NCBI GenBank assembly: GCA_009780855.1
Contig: WQZG01000003.1
Span: forward strand, 21,875 to 85,874
Reading direction: 5' to 3'
DNA length: 64,000 bases
Origin: Treponema sp.
GTDB taxonomy: Bacteria; Spirochaetota; Spirochaetia; Treponematales; Breznakiellaceae
Shown here: piece after piece, positions 52,228-61,957 of the stretch
How positions within the stretch are numbered: the first letter of the stretch is position 1
How the letters are laid out: each line of letters starts with the position of its first letter
Made by a program: the position numbers and the translations under genes
Notes under the pieces: model-generated
Databases searched by the model: none
What the model saw: only the letters and a program-made list of their open reading frames with translations
Told to the model about the DNA's origin: nothing

Positions 52228-54771
52228 ATGACTATCCAAAAAATCCATGACAACTGGAAAATGCGCCAATTGCAACCGCAAACGAAGCTGCCTTCGCAGG
52301 CGGGGCTCCAATCGCAACCGAAGCCGCAGCAAAAGCAGCCGGGGCATGCATCAAACGAATGGCTGCCTGCAGTTGTTCCCGGTTCAGTTTACAGCGACCT
52401 GCTACGAAACGGGAAAATGGAAGATCCCTTTTGGCGGTACAATGAAGACGCCGCATTTGCCCTAATGGAAAACGACTGGGAGTACTGTACCGAATTTTCG
52501 GTACCGCAAAAAATGCTCGGCTGTGACCTTGTTCTGCTTCGCTGCGAAGGCCTTGATACACTGGCAGAGATCAGCGTTAACGGTGCGGAAATCGCGCAGA
52601 CCAACAACATGCACCGGACCTGGGAATTCGATGTTACCGGTATTTTAAAGAGCGAGCAAAATCAAATCAAAATAATTTTCCGTTCACCGGTTAAATTTGC
52701 TGCCGAGGCCAACAGGAAAATAAAGGTTGATGGTTCTTCGGACGCGCTGGAAGGTTTCCCGCAGATTCGCAAGGCCCATTGCATGTTCGGCTGGGATTGG
52801 GGCCCCAGGCTCCCGGATGCCGGTATCTGGCGCAGCATTAGCCTGGTCGGCGTTCATATGGCAAGGTTAACCGGAGTCCATATTATTCAGAATCATAAAA
52901 AAGATCTGGTTGATCTTGATATTTCTGTTGAGATAGAAACCGCTGTTGATCTTCCCCATGGCGGTGAATACGGCTGGAAATGCATTATTACAGATCCGGA
53001 CGGCAAGACTTCTGAATTTGACAAATCATGTAAAACCATTTCCATAAAAAATCCGCAGCTTTGGTGGCCCAACGGTTTTGGCAAAAAGACCGGCGGCTGT
53101 CAGCCCCTGTATACCGTAAAAGTGATCCTGCTGAGCCCCAAGGGCGCGGAGCTGGATAGCTGGCAGAGACGCATCGGGCTGCGGACCATGACGGTAAGAC
53201 GGCAAAAAGACAAGTGGGGTGAAAGCTTTGCCACCGAGGTCAACGGCGTACAAATTTTTGCCATGGGCGCCGACTATATTCCGGAAGACAACATTCTCTC
53301 CCGTGTAAACCCCAAACGCACAAGGCGCCTGCTCCAGCAATGCGCTGCCGCCAATTTCAATTCAATAAGGGTCTGGGGCGGCGGCCATTATCCCCCGGAT
53401 TATTTCTACGACATTTGCGATGAGCTTGGTCTTGTAGTTTGGCAGGATTTTATGTTCGCCTGCGCGGTTTACGAACTTACAGAAGAATTTGAATACAACA
53501 TAAGGGCGGAGCTTACAGACAATATCAAGCGCATACGCCACCACGCTTCTCTTGGATTGTGGTGCGGCAACAATGAAATGGAAATGTTTGTGGATCAGAT
53601 GACCTGGGTGAGTACGTTAAAACAAAAAGCCGACTACATAAAAATGTACGAATACATCTTCCCCCAGATTCTCAAAGAGCTTGATCCCCAAACCTTCTAC
53701 TGGCCGGCCAGCCCGTCGTCGGGCGGCAGCTTTGACTCCCCCAATGATCCCAACCGCGGCGATGTTCATTATTGGGATGTGTGGCACGGCAACAAGCCCT
53801 TCTCCGAATACCGCAAGTTCTTTTTCCGATATGCCTCGGAGTTTGGTTTCCAGTCCTTCCCCGTTTTAAAAACCGTGGAGAGTTTTACCCTGCCGCAAGA
53901 CCGCAATGTTTTTTCCTACGTAATGGAGAGGCACCAGCGCAATAACTCGGCCAACGGCAAGATCATGAATTACATGTACCAGACCTTCCTCTACCCCAAC
54001 AGCTTTGATACTCTGCTCTACGCTTCCCAGCTTCTGCAGGCTGAAGCCATAAAGTACGGGGTTGAGCATTTCCGCCGCAACAGGGGCCGCTGCATGGGCG
54101 CGATCTACTGGCAGTTAAATGACTGCTGGCCGGTCGCCTCATGGTCTTCGATCGATTATTTCTTTAGATGGAAAGCCCTTCATTATTTTGCCAAACGGTT
54201 TTTTTCGCCTGTAATGATCTCCTGCCAGGAAGAAGGCATCCTTACCCAGAACCCCAACGCCAACCATCAGCCGCAGGTTAAAGCCGCAATCGAAAAGAGC
54301 TTTAGCCTCTGCGTCGCCAATGAGACAGTTGATGAGAAGAAACTGACTGTAAAATGGGAAATCCGGGATAGAAAAGCAAAGGTTAAACAGGAAAAAACCA
54401 TACCTGTAAAAGTACCTGCCCTTTCTTCAATGTGGCTGGAAAAGGTTGAAGTTCCCGGCATTGCCCTTGACGACGAGTATCTAAGTTACCATCTGCTTGA
54501 CGGGAGTAACGTAATTTCTGAAGGGACAGTGATCTTCTCGCTGCCCAAATTTTTCCATTGGGAAGATCCGGCCCTAAGTTATAAAATTTGCGGAGATACA
54601 ATTACTGTCAAAGCAGCCTCTTACGCAAAAAGCGTTGAGATACAGAACAATAACCAGGACCTCGTGCTGTCGGATAATTACTTTGACATGAACGCAGGCG
54701 AGAAAAAGGTTAAAATCATCAGCGGCAGACCGGGGAAACTAAGACTGCGCAGCGTTTGGGATATAAGGTAG
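52228..54771 (+). CDS. Beta-mannosidase, GH2
   Basis: This 847-residue enzyme removes terminal beta-mannose from oligosaccharides. A jelly-roll domain is followed by an immunoglobulin-like domain and a TIM barrel. W-C-G-N-N-E450 carries the acid/base Glu and S-E538-F-G-F-Q the nucleophile. No signal peptide is seen, so imported oligosaccharides are the likely substrate. Residues about 15-40 contain a Gln/Pro-rich stretch of degenerate repeats. The gene ends with a GGAGATTT-type leader shared with its neighbour upstream. Confidence 0.92.
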   Translation: MTIQKIHDNWKMRQLQPQTKLPSQAGLQSQPKPQQKQPGHASNEWLPAVVPGSVYSDLLRNGKMEDPFWRYNEDAAFALMENDWEYCTEFSVPQKMLGCDLVLLRCEGLDTLAEISVNGAEIAQTNNMHRTWEFDVTGILKSEQNQIKIIFRSPVKFAAEANRKIKVDGSSDALEGFPQIRKAHCMFGWDWGPRLPDAGIWRSISLVGVHMARLTGVHIIQNHKKDLVDLDISVEIETAVDLPHGGEYGWKCIITDPDGKTSEFDKSCKTISIKNPQLWWPNGFGKKTGGCQPLYTVKVILLSPKGAELDSWQRRIGLRTMTVRRQKDKWGESFATEVNGVQIFAMGADYIPEDNILSRVNPKRTRRLLQQCAAANFNSIRVWGGGHYPPDYFYDICDELGLVVWQDFMFACAVYELTEEFEYNIRAELTDNIKRIRHHASLGLWCGNNEMEMFVDQMTWVSTLKQKADYIKMYEYIFPQILKELDPQTFYWPASPSSGGSFDSPNDPNRGDVHYWDVWHGNKPFSEYRKFFFRYASEFGFQSFPVLKTVESFTLPQDRNVFSYVMERHQRNNSANGKIMNYMYQTFLYPNSFDTLLYASQLLQAEAIKYGVEHFRRNRGRCMGAIYWQLNDCWPVASWSSIDYFFRWKALHYFAKRFFSPVMISCQEEGILTQNPNANHQPQVKAAIEKSFSLCVANETVDEKKLTVKWEIRDRKAKVKQEKTIPVKVPALSSMWLEKVEVPGIALDDEYLSYHLLDGSNVISEGTVIFSLPKFFHWEDPALSYKICGDTITVKAASYAKSVEIQNNNQDLVLSDNYFDMNAGEKKVKIISGRPGKLRLRSVWDIR

Positions 54772-54795
54772 AGGGATTTCATAAAGGGGGATTTT

Positions 54796-55386
54796 TTGCC
54801 GGGTAATTTTGATACTGCAAAAAATATTTTTTTTAAGGAATTGACTCTGAATGATATAAACGACAGCCTGCTTGATTTTTATGACAGGTATCAGAAAGTG
54901 GACAGATACTGGAGCAATGAGAACGGAACATGGACGCTTCTTGAAAAAGGTTATACCGAAGACTGGGACATCAAAAAAAAATACGCCAAGATACAAATGT
55001 TTAAAAACGTTTTATCAAAAAACGAAGGTGTTATTTTTGGAGCTTTTTTGAATAATGGAAATGGCGATAACAGCAATGGCAATAAAAGGCTTATCGGTTT
55101 TGCGGTTTTGCTGAATAAGAAATTTGGTTCGCAAAAACAATATGTTCAGTTAACGCAGATGCATGTATCCAACGGCTGCAGGCACAAGGGAATAGGCAAG
55201 GAGCTTTTTCGGTTATGCGTTATTAAGACACATGATTTTGGAGCCCAAAAAATTTATATATCTGCAAATGATTCAGAAGACACGCAAAGATTTTATCTGG
55301 GAATAGGATGTGCAGACGCTGTCGAGATTGACGCGGAGTCCGCGAAGGCCGAGCCCTGTGACAGACAGATGGAGTTTGTTTTATAA
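54796..55386 (+). CDS. GNAT-family acetyltransferase
   Basis: This 196-residue protein has the GNAT acetyl-CoA site near 132-140 (R-H-K-G-I-G-K-E-L-F) and Q-L-T-Q-M-H-V-S before it. The substrate is unknown. The start is TTG with AAAGGGGG five bases before it. A short Asn/Gly-rich repeat (near residues 86-98) splits the first part of the domain. Confidence 0.8.
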   Translation: MPGNFDTAKNIFFKELTLNDINDSLLDFYDRYQKVDRYWSNENGTWTLLEKGYTEDWDIKKKYAKIQMFKNVLSKNEGVIFGAFLNNGNGDNSNGNKRLIGFAVLLNKKFGSQKQYVQLTQMHVSNGCRHKGIGKELFRLCVIKTHDFGAQKIYISANDSEDTQRFYLGIGCADAVEIDAESAKAEPCDRQMEFVL

Positions 55387-55420
55387 CACTGCATTAAAAA
55401 GTTTTAAAAGGAGTTTTTAC

Positions 55421-55858
55421 ATGAAGAAATCAATATTTTTTATTTTGATCATTGCCGGATTATCATTTTCTGCCTATGGCCAGACAAAGAATGAAGATAT
55501 TATTAAACTATTGGAATTAATGGATGTTAAGTCACAGGCAGGGCAAACTTTGGACCTCATGCTGCCCAGTTTTATTCAGCTTTTGCCTGATGTACCTGCA
55601 GTATACTGGAATACCCTCAAAGACAAATTGAACCTGGATTCTTTTATGGATATTTATGTTCCCATTTACGATAAATATTTTACGCAGGATGATATAAAAC
55701 AATTGATTGAATTTTATGAAAGTCCCATCGGTAAAAAACTTATTGAGCAAACACCGTCAATTATTAATGAATCTTACGCAGGCGGACAGGCATGGGGTCA
55801 GCAAATAGGGGAAGAAATAGTAAATGAGCTGATAAAAGACGGGTATATTGATTCGTGA
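55421..55858 (+). CDS. DUF2059 exported protein
   Basis: This 145-residue protein has a signal peptide (hydrophobic 4-16, cleavage near A-Y-G) and a helical DUF2059 domain with Y-D-K-Y-F-T-Q-D-D-I-K-Q-L-I-E-F-Y-E-S-P-x-G-K-K. The family function is unknown. The start at 55421 is supported by AAAAGGAG; the open frame extends further left into the GNAT gene. Confidence 0.85.
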   Translation: MKKSIFFILIIAGLSFSAYGQTKNEDIIKLLELMDVKSQAGQTLDLMLPSFIQLLPDVPAVYWNTLKDKLNLDSFMDIYVPIYDKYFTQDDIKQLIEFYESPIGKKLIEQTPSIINESYAGGQAWGQQIGEEIVNELIKDGYIDS

Positions 55859-55895
55859 AAAAAAATTGCAGTGTAAGGTTTGTGCTTTTATTCAG

Positions 55896-56894
55896 TTAAA
55901 ACCAAACAGTCTTCCCTGTCTTGCCGCTCTCCCGTATCGCGTCAATCATGCGCAGCGAGGGCATTCCTTCTTCAGGGTGGATATAGCCGCTGCCGCCGGT
56001 TTCCAGCGCATGATAGAATTTGTCGATTAACTTGCCGTGGCCGGAGCCGTAAACTTCCTTGCCTGCGAAATCGTGCGAGTCAGCCGCTATCTCTTTTTCG
56101 ATGCCGTCATGCACCCTGAACAATTTTTTGTCGCGCAGAACAAAATCGCCCTTTTCGCAGCGCACGCTTATTTCTACATTTTCGTCGGTGTAATTTGCCA
56201 CTGATGCGGTAAAAAGACCGCTGGCGCCGTTTTTAAAAACGATGTGGCCTGTGGCGGTGTCTTCTACTTCGATTCCGTAATCGAGAACCTGTCCGGTTGT
56301 TCCCTTGATGCTGACAATGGGGCTGCCGGCAAAGTACTGCATAAGGTCCATGGTGTGTATTGCCTGGTTGATCATGGCGCCGCCGCCTGACTCCGCCATG
56401 ATGCCGCGCCATGGACCGGCTTCGTAGTATTCCTTTGAACGGTACCACGCGACCGATCCCCGCACTCCCGTTACCTTCCCGTATTCACCGCTGCGCAGTA
56501 AATTTACCAGAGTTTCTGTTGTTGTATTGAGGCGGTTCTGCAGGCAAAGGCATATTTTTACGTTGTATTGTTTTTCCAGTTTGCAGTATTCTTCGCCTTC
56601 TTTGGCGTTAAGAGCAAGCGGTTTTTCCGCAAATACATTGAGACCGGCCTGCGCTATTTTTTTTGCAGTTGGATAATGCAGAAAATGCGGGAGGCAAATA
56701 TGAACAACATCAAGTTTTTCTTTTTTAAGCAGTTCATCCATATCGGTATAAAAAACTGTGCCGCCGGGCGCCAGTTCTTTTTTTGATGGATTGGTATCGC
56801 ATACCGCAACAAGGCGGGCGTTCTTTAACGAAGTAATTGCGGAGATATGGACTTTGCCTATAACTCCCAAACCTATTATTGCTGCATTAATCAT
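55896..56894 (-). CDS. Gfo/Idh/MocA-family oxidoreductase
   Basis: This 332-residue NAD(P)-dependent enzyme has G-L-G-V-I-G-K-V-H (8-16) for the nucleotide and A-E-K-P-L-A near 92 with the catalytic lysine. G-G-G-A-M-I-N-Q-A-I-H-T-M-D near 170 gives the active-site His and Asp. It is the third member of the family in the window. It follows the YhcH-like gene on the minus strand after 17 bases, a combination typical of sugar or sialic-acid type catabolism. Confidence 0.9.
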   Translation of the reverse strand: MINAAIIGLGVIGKVHISAITSLKNARLVAVCDTNPSKKELAPGGTVFYTDMDELLKKEKLDVVHICLPHFLHYPTAKKIAQAGLNVFAEKPLALNAKEGEEYCKLEKQYNVKICLCLQNRLNTTTETLVNLLRSGEYGKVTGVRGSVAWYRSKEYYEAGPWRGIMAESGGGAMINQAIHTMDLMQYFAGSPIVSIKGTTGQVLDYGIEVEDTATGHIVFKNGASGLFTASVANYTDENVEISVRCEKGDFVLRDKKLFRVHDGIEKEIAADSHDFAGKEVYGSGHGKLIDKFYHALETGGSGYIHPEEGMPSLRMIDAIRESGKTGKTVWF

Positions 56895-56911
56895 ATACGT
56901 ATAATACCATA

Positions 56912-57370
56912 TCAGGCAGGGATTTTAAATACCGCCTTGATTGTCTTTTCCGGGGCGCCTGCCGCCTGCAGGTTGGGCATGTGGACATCATCGGGAAAAT
57001 AAACGGCAAAAAATCCGCTGTTTAAAACAAGGCTGCTGCCGGCGCCTTCATAAACTGTCAAATCTTTTTCTTCGTTATAGGGAACAGTAAGGCGCAGATC
57101 GCCGCAATTCGCAAAATTTTGGCGTTCCCTGCCGCTTATAATATATTGCAAATCAATATATTTGCGGTGCGCTTCAAACATACCCTGCGATTGTGGTTTT
57201 GTTTCATATTCCTGCACCAGGCAATAAACTCCGCCGGCCAAGTCATGGCGGCCTATAGGTAATTTTGCCATACCGATACCGCCGGTTTTATTGATAAATT
57301 CAAACGCCTCTTTAAACCCCGGACCCAGACCTGTGTACAGACAGCCGTTTTTTATTGAATCAAAAATCAT
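56912..57370 (-). CDS. YhcH/YjgK/YiaL-family protein
   Basis: This 152-residue cupin-like protein has L-P-I-G-R-H-D-L, E-A-H-R-K-Y-I-D-L-Q-Y and a V-Y-F-P-D-D-V-H-M-P end, whose His and Glu residues bind a metal in this family. Members occur with sialate, galactose or other sugar catabolic genes and probably help in sugar anomer handling. The start at 57370 has GGAGAG before it; the frame could also begin with TTG at 57418, overlapping the lysK stop by 4 bases. Confidence 0.85.
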   Translation of the reverse strand: MIFDSIKNGCLYTGLGPGFKEAFEFINKTGGIGMAKLPIGRHDLAGGVYCLVQEYETKPQSQGMFEAHRKYIDLQYIISGRERQNFANCGDLRLTVPYNEEKDLTVYEGAGSSLVLNSGFFAVYFPDDVHMPNLQAAGAPEKTIKAVFKIPA

Positions 57371-57414
57371 TTTTATCTCTCCATTTTCGTCTTGTTTTTT
57401 AATTAAATAATACT

Positions 57415-59055
57415 TCAAAATTTTTCTAGAATGCCAAGCAGCCGTTCCTTGCTTATCGACCGCAGGAAATTCGCAAGGCGGGGCCCCTGGTCTTTGCCGA
57501 TTAACGCCTGGTATGCCGCGCGGAACAGGGCCTTGCCGTCAATACCGCATTTTGCTGCGATGCCGTAAATTGCCTCTGCGCAGGATTTATCATCGTTAAA
57601 ATTTTCAATAACAGAAATTACTTCATCACGCAGGCTGCGTACAGCGGTCTTTTCAGCCTCTGTCAAATCCGCGCCTGGTTCTGCACCCGCCGCTTTAAGC
57701 TTAAAGCGGAATTCCTCCGGCGCGCATTCCTGCACCCAGTATTTGGCGCATTCCGCGCGCGCGCGCAGTTTGGGAAGCTGCTGCGGTGAGGGACCGTCTG
57801 CTGTTTCCGCAAGAGAGGCCAGCGCCTTATCAATGTCGCCGTCCGCTATCTGGATCAGGTTGCAAAGATGTCTAAAAGGTACCTGGTAGGGCATTACCGC
57901 AAGCGGCATTGTCCTGCCGTCTTCGGAGGTTTGCGGCTGCGACAGTTCGTAAATGCGTTTTTCGCGCAGGTACGTTTCCTCGTTTTTTGCCGGTTCGATT
58001 TTCCAGGCTATGCGTTCGGTCTTGTCGTAATCTTCGTATATTTTAATTACATCGAGATCAAAGGAAATGGTGAATTCAGTATTGGGCCGTGTACCTGCAA
58101 AAAGATAACGCGTGACTTCCGGCGTGTAAATTTTTAGGACATCCGGCAGGTCGACTACTTTACCTTTGGAACTGGACATCTTGCCCGGAGTTCCCTTGAG
58201 GCCGATAAAATCGTAGCGGAAGGTCACCGGAGCTTCAAAGCCGTAAACGTCTTTGCAGACATGGCGTGCCGTATCAAAACTCCCGCCGGAGCTGTGGTGC
58301 TCCTTGCCGGCAGGCTCAAAGTCAACTTTCTCATAGGCCCAGCGCATTGGCCAGTCAACCCGCCATACCAGCTTTGCGATCTTTGTACTGCGCAAATCAA
58401 CTGTTTCTTTATGGCCGCAGGCATTGCAATGGTAGGTTAAACCCCACTGGCCGTCCCAGCCGTCTATATCGGTTTCGTCTTTATTGCATGCTGAACAAAA
58501 AACACTTACCGGCCACCATTCACCCTGGATCTTGTGTTCTTCGTCGCGGAATTTGTCTAGGATTTTTTTTAGGTCTTCCCTGTGTTCCAGCGCCCTGCGC
58601 ATCCCCTCTGCGTATTTGGAAGCCTGATAATTTGCCGCCTGGTATAAATATTCGGGGTTAATCCCAACAAGCGGCAGCACGGATTCAACTTCAGCCTCAT
58701 GGTGTCGGGCGTAACTGGTATCGCGGTTCCACGGGTCCGGAACCATGGTAATAGGGTAACGCAGATATTTTGCAAGCATTTCCTGGTTGGGCATGTTCTG
58801 CGGAACTTTGCGAAATACATCGTAATCGTCCCATGAGTAAATAAAACGGACTTTTTTTCCCTTGTCCCGCAGCGCCCTTACTACCAGCTCTACAGAAATA
58901 ATTTCGCGGAAGTTTCCGATATGTACAGTACCTGACGGCGTGATTCCGGAGGCGCAGGTATATAATTCCTTCCCGTCCCGGCTGCCTTTTTCAAAAATTA
59001 CCCTGTCCGCGATTTCGTCGGCCCAGTGGGCCTTATTGGTATGCTGTTCTTCCAT
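57415..59055 (-). CDS. lysK: Lysyl-tRNA synthetase, class I
   Basis: This 546-residue enzyme charges tRNA-Lys and is of the rare class I type found in archaea, spirochaetes and some alphaproteobacteria. H45-I-G-N48 is the HIGH-type motif and K-M-S-S-S-K-G near 295 the KMSKS motif. C-x-x-C pairs (C-S-A-C and C-N-A-C near 187 and 208) suggest a zinc-binding insert. It is full length. The minus-strand promoter puts TATAAT only 9 bases from the ATG, without a ribosome-binding site. Confidence 0.95.
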   Translation of the reverse strand: MEEQHTNKAHWADEIADRVIFEKGSRDGKELYTCASGITPSGTVHIGNFREIISVELVVRALRDKGKKVRFIYSWDDYDVFRKVPQNMPNQEMLAKYLRYPITMVPDPWNRDTSYARHHEAEVESVLPLVGINPEYLYQAANYQASKYAEGMRRALEHREDLKKILDKFRDEEHKIQGEWWPVSVFCSACNKDETDIDGWDGQWGLTYHCNACGHKETVDLRSTKIAKLVWRVDWPMRWAYEKVDFEPAGKEHHSSGGSFDTARHVCKDVYGFEAPVTFRYDFIGLKGTPGKMSSSKGKVVDLPDVLKIYTPEVTRYLFAGTRPNTEFTISFDLDVIKIYEDYDKTERIAWKIEPAKNEETYLREKRIYELSQPQTSEDGRTMPLAVMPYQVPFRHLCNLIQIADGDIDKALASLAETADGPSPQQLPKLRARAECAKYWVQECAPEEFRFKLKAAGAEPGADLTEAEKTAVRSLRDEVISVIENFNDDKSCAEAIYGIAAKCGIDGKALFRAAYQALIGKDQGPRLANFLRSISKERLLGILEKF

Positions 59056-59064
59056 AGAAAATTT

Positions 59065-59093
59065 ATTATAGACAAACGGCGGTTTATGGACAA
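59065..59093 (-). promoter_or_regulatory. Promoter of lysK
   Basis: On the minus strand, TTGTCC (59088-59093) and TATAAT (59065-59070) are separated by 17 bases; the ATG follows after 9 bases. The transcript would start almost at the ATG. Confidence 0.65.
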
Positions 59094-59113
59094 GAGAATT
59101 TTGATTTTATGCT

Positions 59114-59142
59114 TTGACAATTTATTAAAATTAATCTAATAA
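59114..59142 (+). promoter_or_regulatory. Promoter of the arabinofuranosidase gene
   Basis: TTGACA (59114-59119), 17 bases, TAATAA (59137-59142), followed by AAGGATTAAGGG and ATG 59205. It is divergent from the lysK promoter. Confidence 0.65.
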
Positions 59143-59204
59143 TGAACTAATATATACATTTAGTTATTGATTTTTAATAAAAAAAAGGATTAAGGGATTT
59201 AAAA

Positions 59205-60713
59205 ATGAACCGAATCATTATCAATGTAGCCGGAGCAAGTTCACGGATAAGCCGCCACATTTACGGCCATTTTTCCGAGCACCTTGGCCGCTGTATTTAC
59301 GGCGGTTACTGGGTAGGGCCGGATTCCCCGATTCCCAATGTCCGGGGTATACGCAAAGATGTTGTGGATGCGTTAAAAAAGATAAAAATTCCCAATCTGC
59401 GCTGGCCCGGCGGTTGTTTCGCCGACGAGTACCACTGGAAAGACGGAATCGGCCCGCGCCCCGGACGCCCCAAAATGATAAATACCCACTGGGGCGGCGT
59501 TATAGAAGATAATGGTTTTGGCACCCACGAATTCCTTGATTTATGCGAACAGCTTTCCGAGCTGGGCAGTCCTCGCTGCGAGCCCTATATCTGCGGAAAT
59601 GTCGGCAGCGGTACTGTGCAGGAACTGTCGCAATGGGTGGAATATTGCAATTTTGACGGCATTAGCCCCATGGCCGAGCTTCGCAGAAAAAACGGCCGTG
59701 AAAATCCCTGGAAAGTCAGGTTCTGGGGAATCGGCAACGAGAACTGGGGCTGCGGCGGGAACATGACCCCGGAATTCTACGCCGACAATTACCGCCGTTA
59801 CGCGGTTTATACCAGAAAATACGAAGATACAACTCCATTTAAAATTGCCTGCGGCCCCAACAGCGATAACTACAGATGGACAAAAGTTATGATGGAAAAA
59901 ACCTGCTCGGAACGCGGCAATAACCCGGACGGTCTGGCCCTTCATTATTATACTGTCCCCGGCGAATGGGGCCATAAGGGTTCGGCCGTGCATTTCAACG
60001 AAGCTGAATGGTACGCGACCATGCACAAGGCCAATTTTATGGACGAGCTTATAACCAGGCACTGCGCGATAATGGACGAGTACGATCCCAAGAAAAAGGT
60101 TTCCCTGATTGTGGACGAATGGGGAACCTGGTACGACGTGGAACCCGGAACCAATCCCGGCTTTTTGTACCAGCAGAATACCATCCGCGACGCCCTGGTA
60201 GCCGGCATTCATTTAAATATTTTCAACAATCATTCTGAACGTGTAAGCATGGCCAACATTGCCCAGACAATAAATGTGCTGCAGTCGGTCATTTTTACAG
60301 ACGGCGATAAAATGATGCTTACCCCTACATACCATGTTTTTGATATGTATAAGGTGCATCAGGATGCCCTAAAACTGCCGGTTCATGTTGAATCAAAAAC
60401 CAACCACACCGGCCCGTCAACCGTTCCGGCGATTACGGCCAGCGCCTCCGAGGATGACAACCGCAAGGTTCATATTTCCCTGACCAATATTGAACTGAAT
60501 AATGAACTGCCGGTTCAGCTTGATATCCGGGGCATACCGCTCAAATATAACGGCGGCACCATAATTACATCGGAGAACATGAACGATCACAATACATTTG
60601 AGCAGGGGAGCAAAGTCAGGATAGGTGAATTCAAAGGCGCTGTGACATCGCACGGCGGCAGATATACCCTCAATTTGCCCCCCAAATCAGTTGTTACACT
60701 GGAACTGGAATAA
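59205..60713 (+). CDS. Alpha-L-arabinofuranosidase, GH51
   Basis: This 502-residue enzyme removes arabinofuranose from plant polysaccharide fragments. [14 protein letters not shown] at residues 19-32 is the family start. G-N-E179-N-W-G holds the acid/base Glu and V-D-E305-W-G the nucleophile. It lacks a signal peptide, as usual for intracellular GH51 enzymes. A strong promoter precedes it. The stop is followed at once by an 18-bp tandem repeat. Confidence 0.94.
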   Translation: MNRIIINVAGASSRISRHIYGHFSEHLGRCIYGGYWVGPDSPIPNVRGIRKDVVDALKKIKIPNLRWPGGCFADEYHWKDGIGPRPGRPKMINTHWGGVIEDNGFGTHEFLDLCEQLSELGSPRCEPYICGNVGSGTVQELSQWVEYCNFDGISPMAELRRKNGRENPWKVRFWGIGNENWGCGGNMTPEFYADNYRRYAVYTRKYEDTTPFKIACGPNSDNYRWTKVMMEKTCSERGNNPDGLALHYYTVPGEWGHKGSAVHFNEAEWYATMHKANFMDELITRHCAIMDEYDPKKKVSLIVDEWGTWYDVEPGTNPGFLYQQNTIRDALVAGIHLNIFNNHSERVSMANIAQTINVLQSVIFTDGDKMMLTPTYHVFDMYKVHQDALKLPVHVESKTNHTGPSTVPAITASASEDDNRKVHISLTNIELNNELPVQLDIRGIPLKYNGGTIITSENMNDHNTFEQGSKVRIGEFKGAVTSHGGRYTLNLPPKSVVTLELE

Positions 60714-60776
60714 CGACGGCTCTGCAAGAGACGACGGCTCTGCAAGAGACGACGGCTCTGCAAGAGACGACGGCTC
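60713..60776. repeat. 18-bp tandem repeat between convergent genes
   Basis: The unit ACGACGGCTCTGCAAGAG is present three times without change (60713-60730, 60731-60748, 60749-60766), then in part. It fills the gap between the GH51 stop and the serA stop and starts on the last base of the GH51 stop codon. Confidence 0.92.
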
Positions 60777-60781
60777 CGGAA

Positions 60782-61948
60782 TTACGCAATTGTTCTGACC
60801 CTTATAATGCCTTCCACTTTTTTTAGCTGCTCCAGGGCTGCCGCCGGGATTTGCTGCGCCGTATCAATGATATTGTAGGCGTAATCGTCCCTGTGATGGT
60901 TTATTAGGTCAAGAATGTTTATGTTGGCAGCCGCGAGTATTGTGGTAATCTGGCCGACCATGTTTGGTATATTGCGGTTTATGGCAATTAAACGGTTGGA
61001 AGATCCGCGGTCCAGGCGGCAGCGGGGCAGATTGACCGAGTTCAGGATGGCGCCTGTTTCCAGGTAATCCATTAACTGACGGACTGCCATGACAGCGCAG
61101 TTGTCTTCCGCCTCCGGTGTAGAAGCGCCCAGATGCGGTATGCAGATCACCTTTGGATTGGCCAGCAGTTCGGCGTTGGGGAAATCTGTTACGTACGAGG
61201 CGACATGGCCGCTGTTCAGGGCGGCAATCATATCCGCGTCGTTGACCAGGCCTCCTCTGGCCAGGTTAATAATGCGCGCGCCTTTTTTTGCGTACTTTAG
61301 TTTTTCGCCGTTTAAAATAGCTTTAGTATCCTGGCTAAGCGGCAGATGCAGGCTGATGTAGTCGGATCTTGCCAGCAGCCCTTCCAGGGTTTCCGCGCGG
61401 GCTACCGCTTTTCCCAGACCCCAGGCGCCCTCTACCGAGATGAACGGATCGTAGCCGATTACATGCATGCCCATTGCGACAGCGTCTTCCGCGACCAATA
61501 CTCCTATGGCTCCAAGGCCAACGATTCCCAGGACTTTCCCGGTGAGTTCCGGTCCTTCAAATTTTGCCTTTTCTTTTTCCACAATATCCGGTACTTCATC
61601 GGCTTTGCCGGCAATGGTTTTGCACCAGGCAATGCCGCCTGCAATATTCCTAGATGATAAAAGCATTGCTGCGATTGCCAGTTCTTTTACTGCGTTGGCG
61701 TTCCCTCCCGGTGTATTGAATACCGCGATGCCCCTTGAGCTGCAGGCCTGAACCGGGATGTTGTTATACCCGGCGCCCGCTCTCGCGATGGCAAGAACGT
61801 TTACCGGAATTTCAACTGAATTGAGATCCGCGCTCCGCACCACAATGGCGTCAGGGTTTGGTATATCGCTTGCCACTTCGTATTTATCCCTGGAAAAAAG
61901 TTCCAGTCCCAGAGGCGAGATTTTATTCATAGTCCTAATCTTGAACAT
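60782..61948 (-). CDS. serA: D-3-phosphoglycerate dehydrogenase
   Basis: This 388-residue enzyme oxidises 3-phosphoglycerate in the first step of serine synthesis. G-L-G-A-I-G (near 142) binds NAD. N-L-A-R-G-G gives the catalytic Arg and P-H-L-G-A-S-T the His. An ACT domain forms the C-terminus (about 312-388), as in serine-regulated enzymes. The Y-V-T-D-F-P-N form of the Glu region is that of the shorter bacterial type. It lies 9 bases after serC in the same transcript. Confidence 0.94.
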   Translation of the reverse strand: MFKIRTMNKISPLGLELFSRDKYEVASDIPNPDAIVVRSADLNSVEIPVNVLAIARAGAGYNNIPVQACSSRGIAVFNTPGGNANAVKELAIAAMLLSSRNIAGGIAWCKTIAGKADEVPDIVEKEKAKFEGPELTGKVLGIVGLGAIGVLVAEDAVAMGMHVIGYDPFISVEGAWGLGKAVARAETLEGLLARSDYISLHLPLSQDTKAILNGEKLKYAKKGARIINLARGGLVNDADMIAALNSGHVASYVTDFPNAELLANPKVICIPHLGASTPEAEDNCAVMAVRQLMDYLETGAILNSVNLPRCRLDRGSSNRLIAINRNIPNMVGQITTILAAANINILDLINHHRDDYAYNIIDTAQQIPAAALEQLKKVEGIIRVRTIA

Positions 61949-61957
61949 GCTTTACTC

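Noticed and set aside
53026-53340. Antisense frames inside the beta-mannosidase gene
   Set aside because: They lack starts with ribosome-binding sites and follow from codon bias of the real gene.
60713-60776. CRISPR-like array
   Set aside because: The units are directly adjacent without spacers and no cas genes are present.
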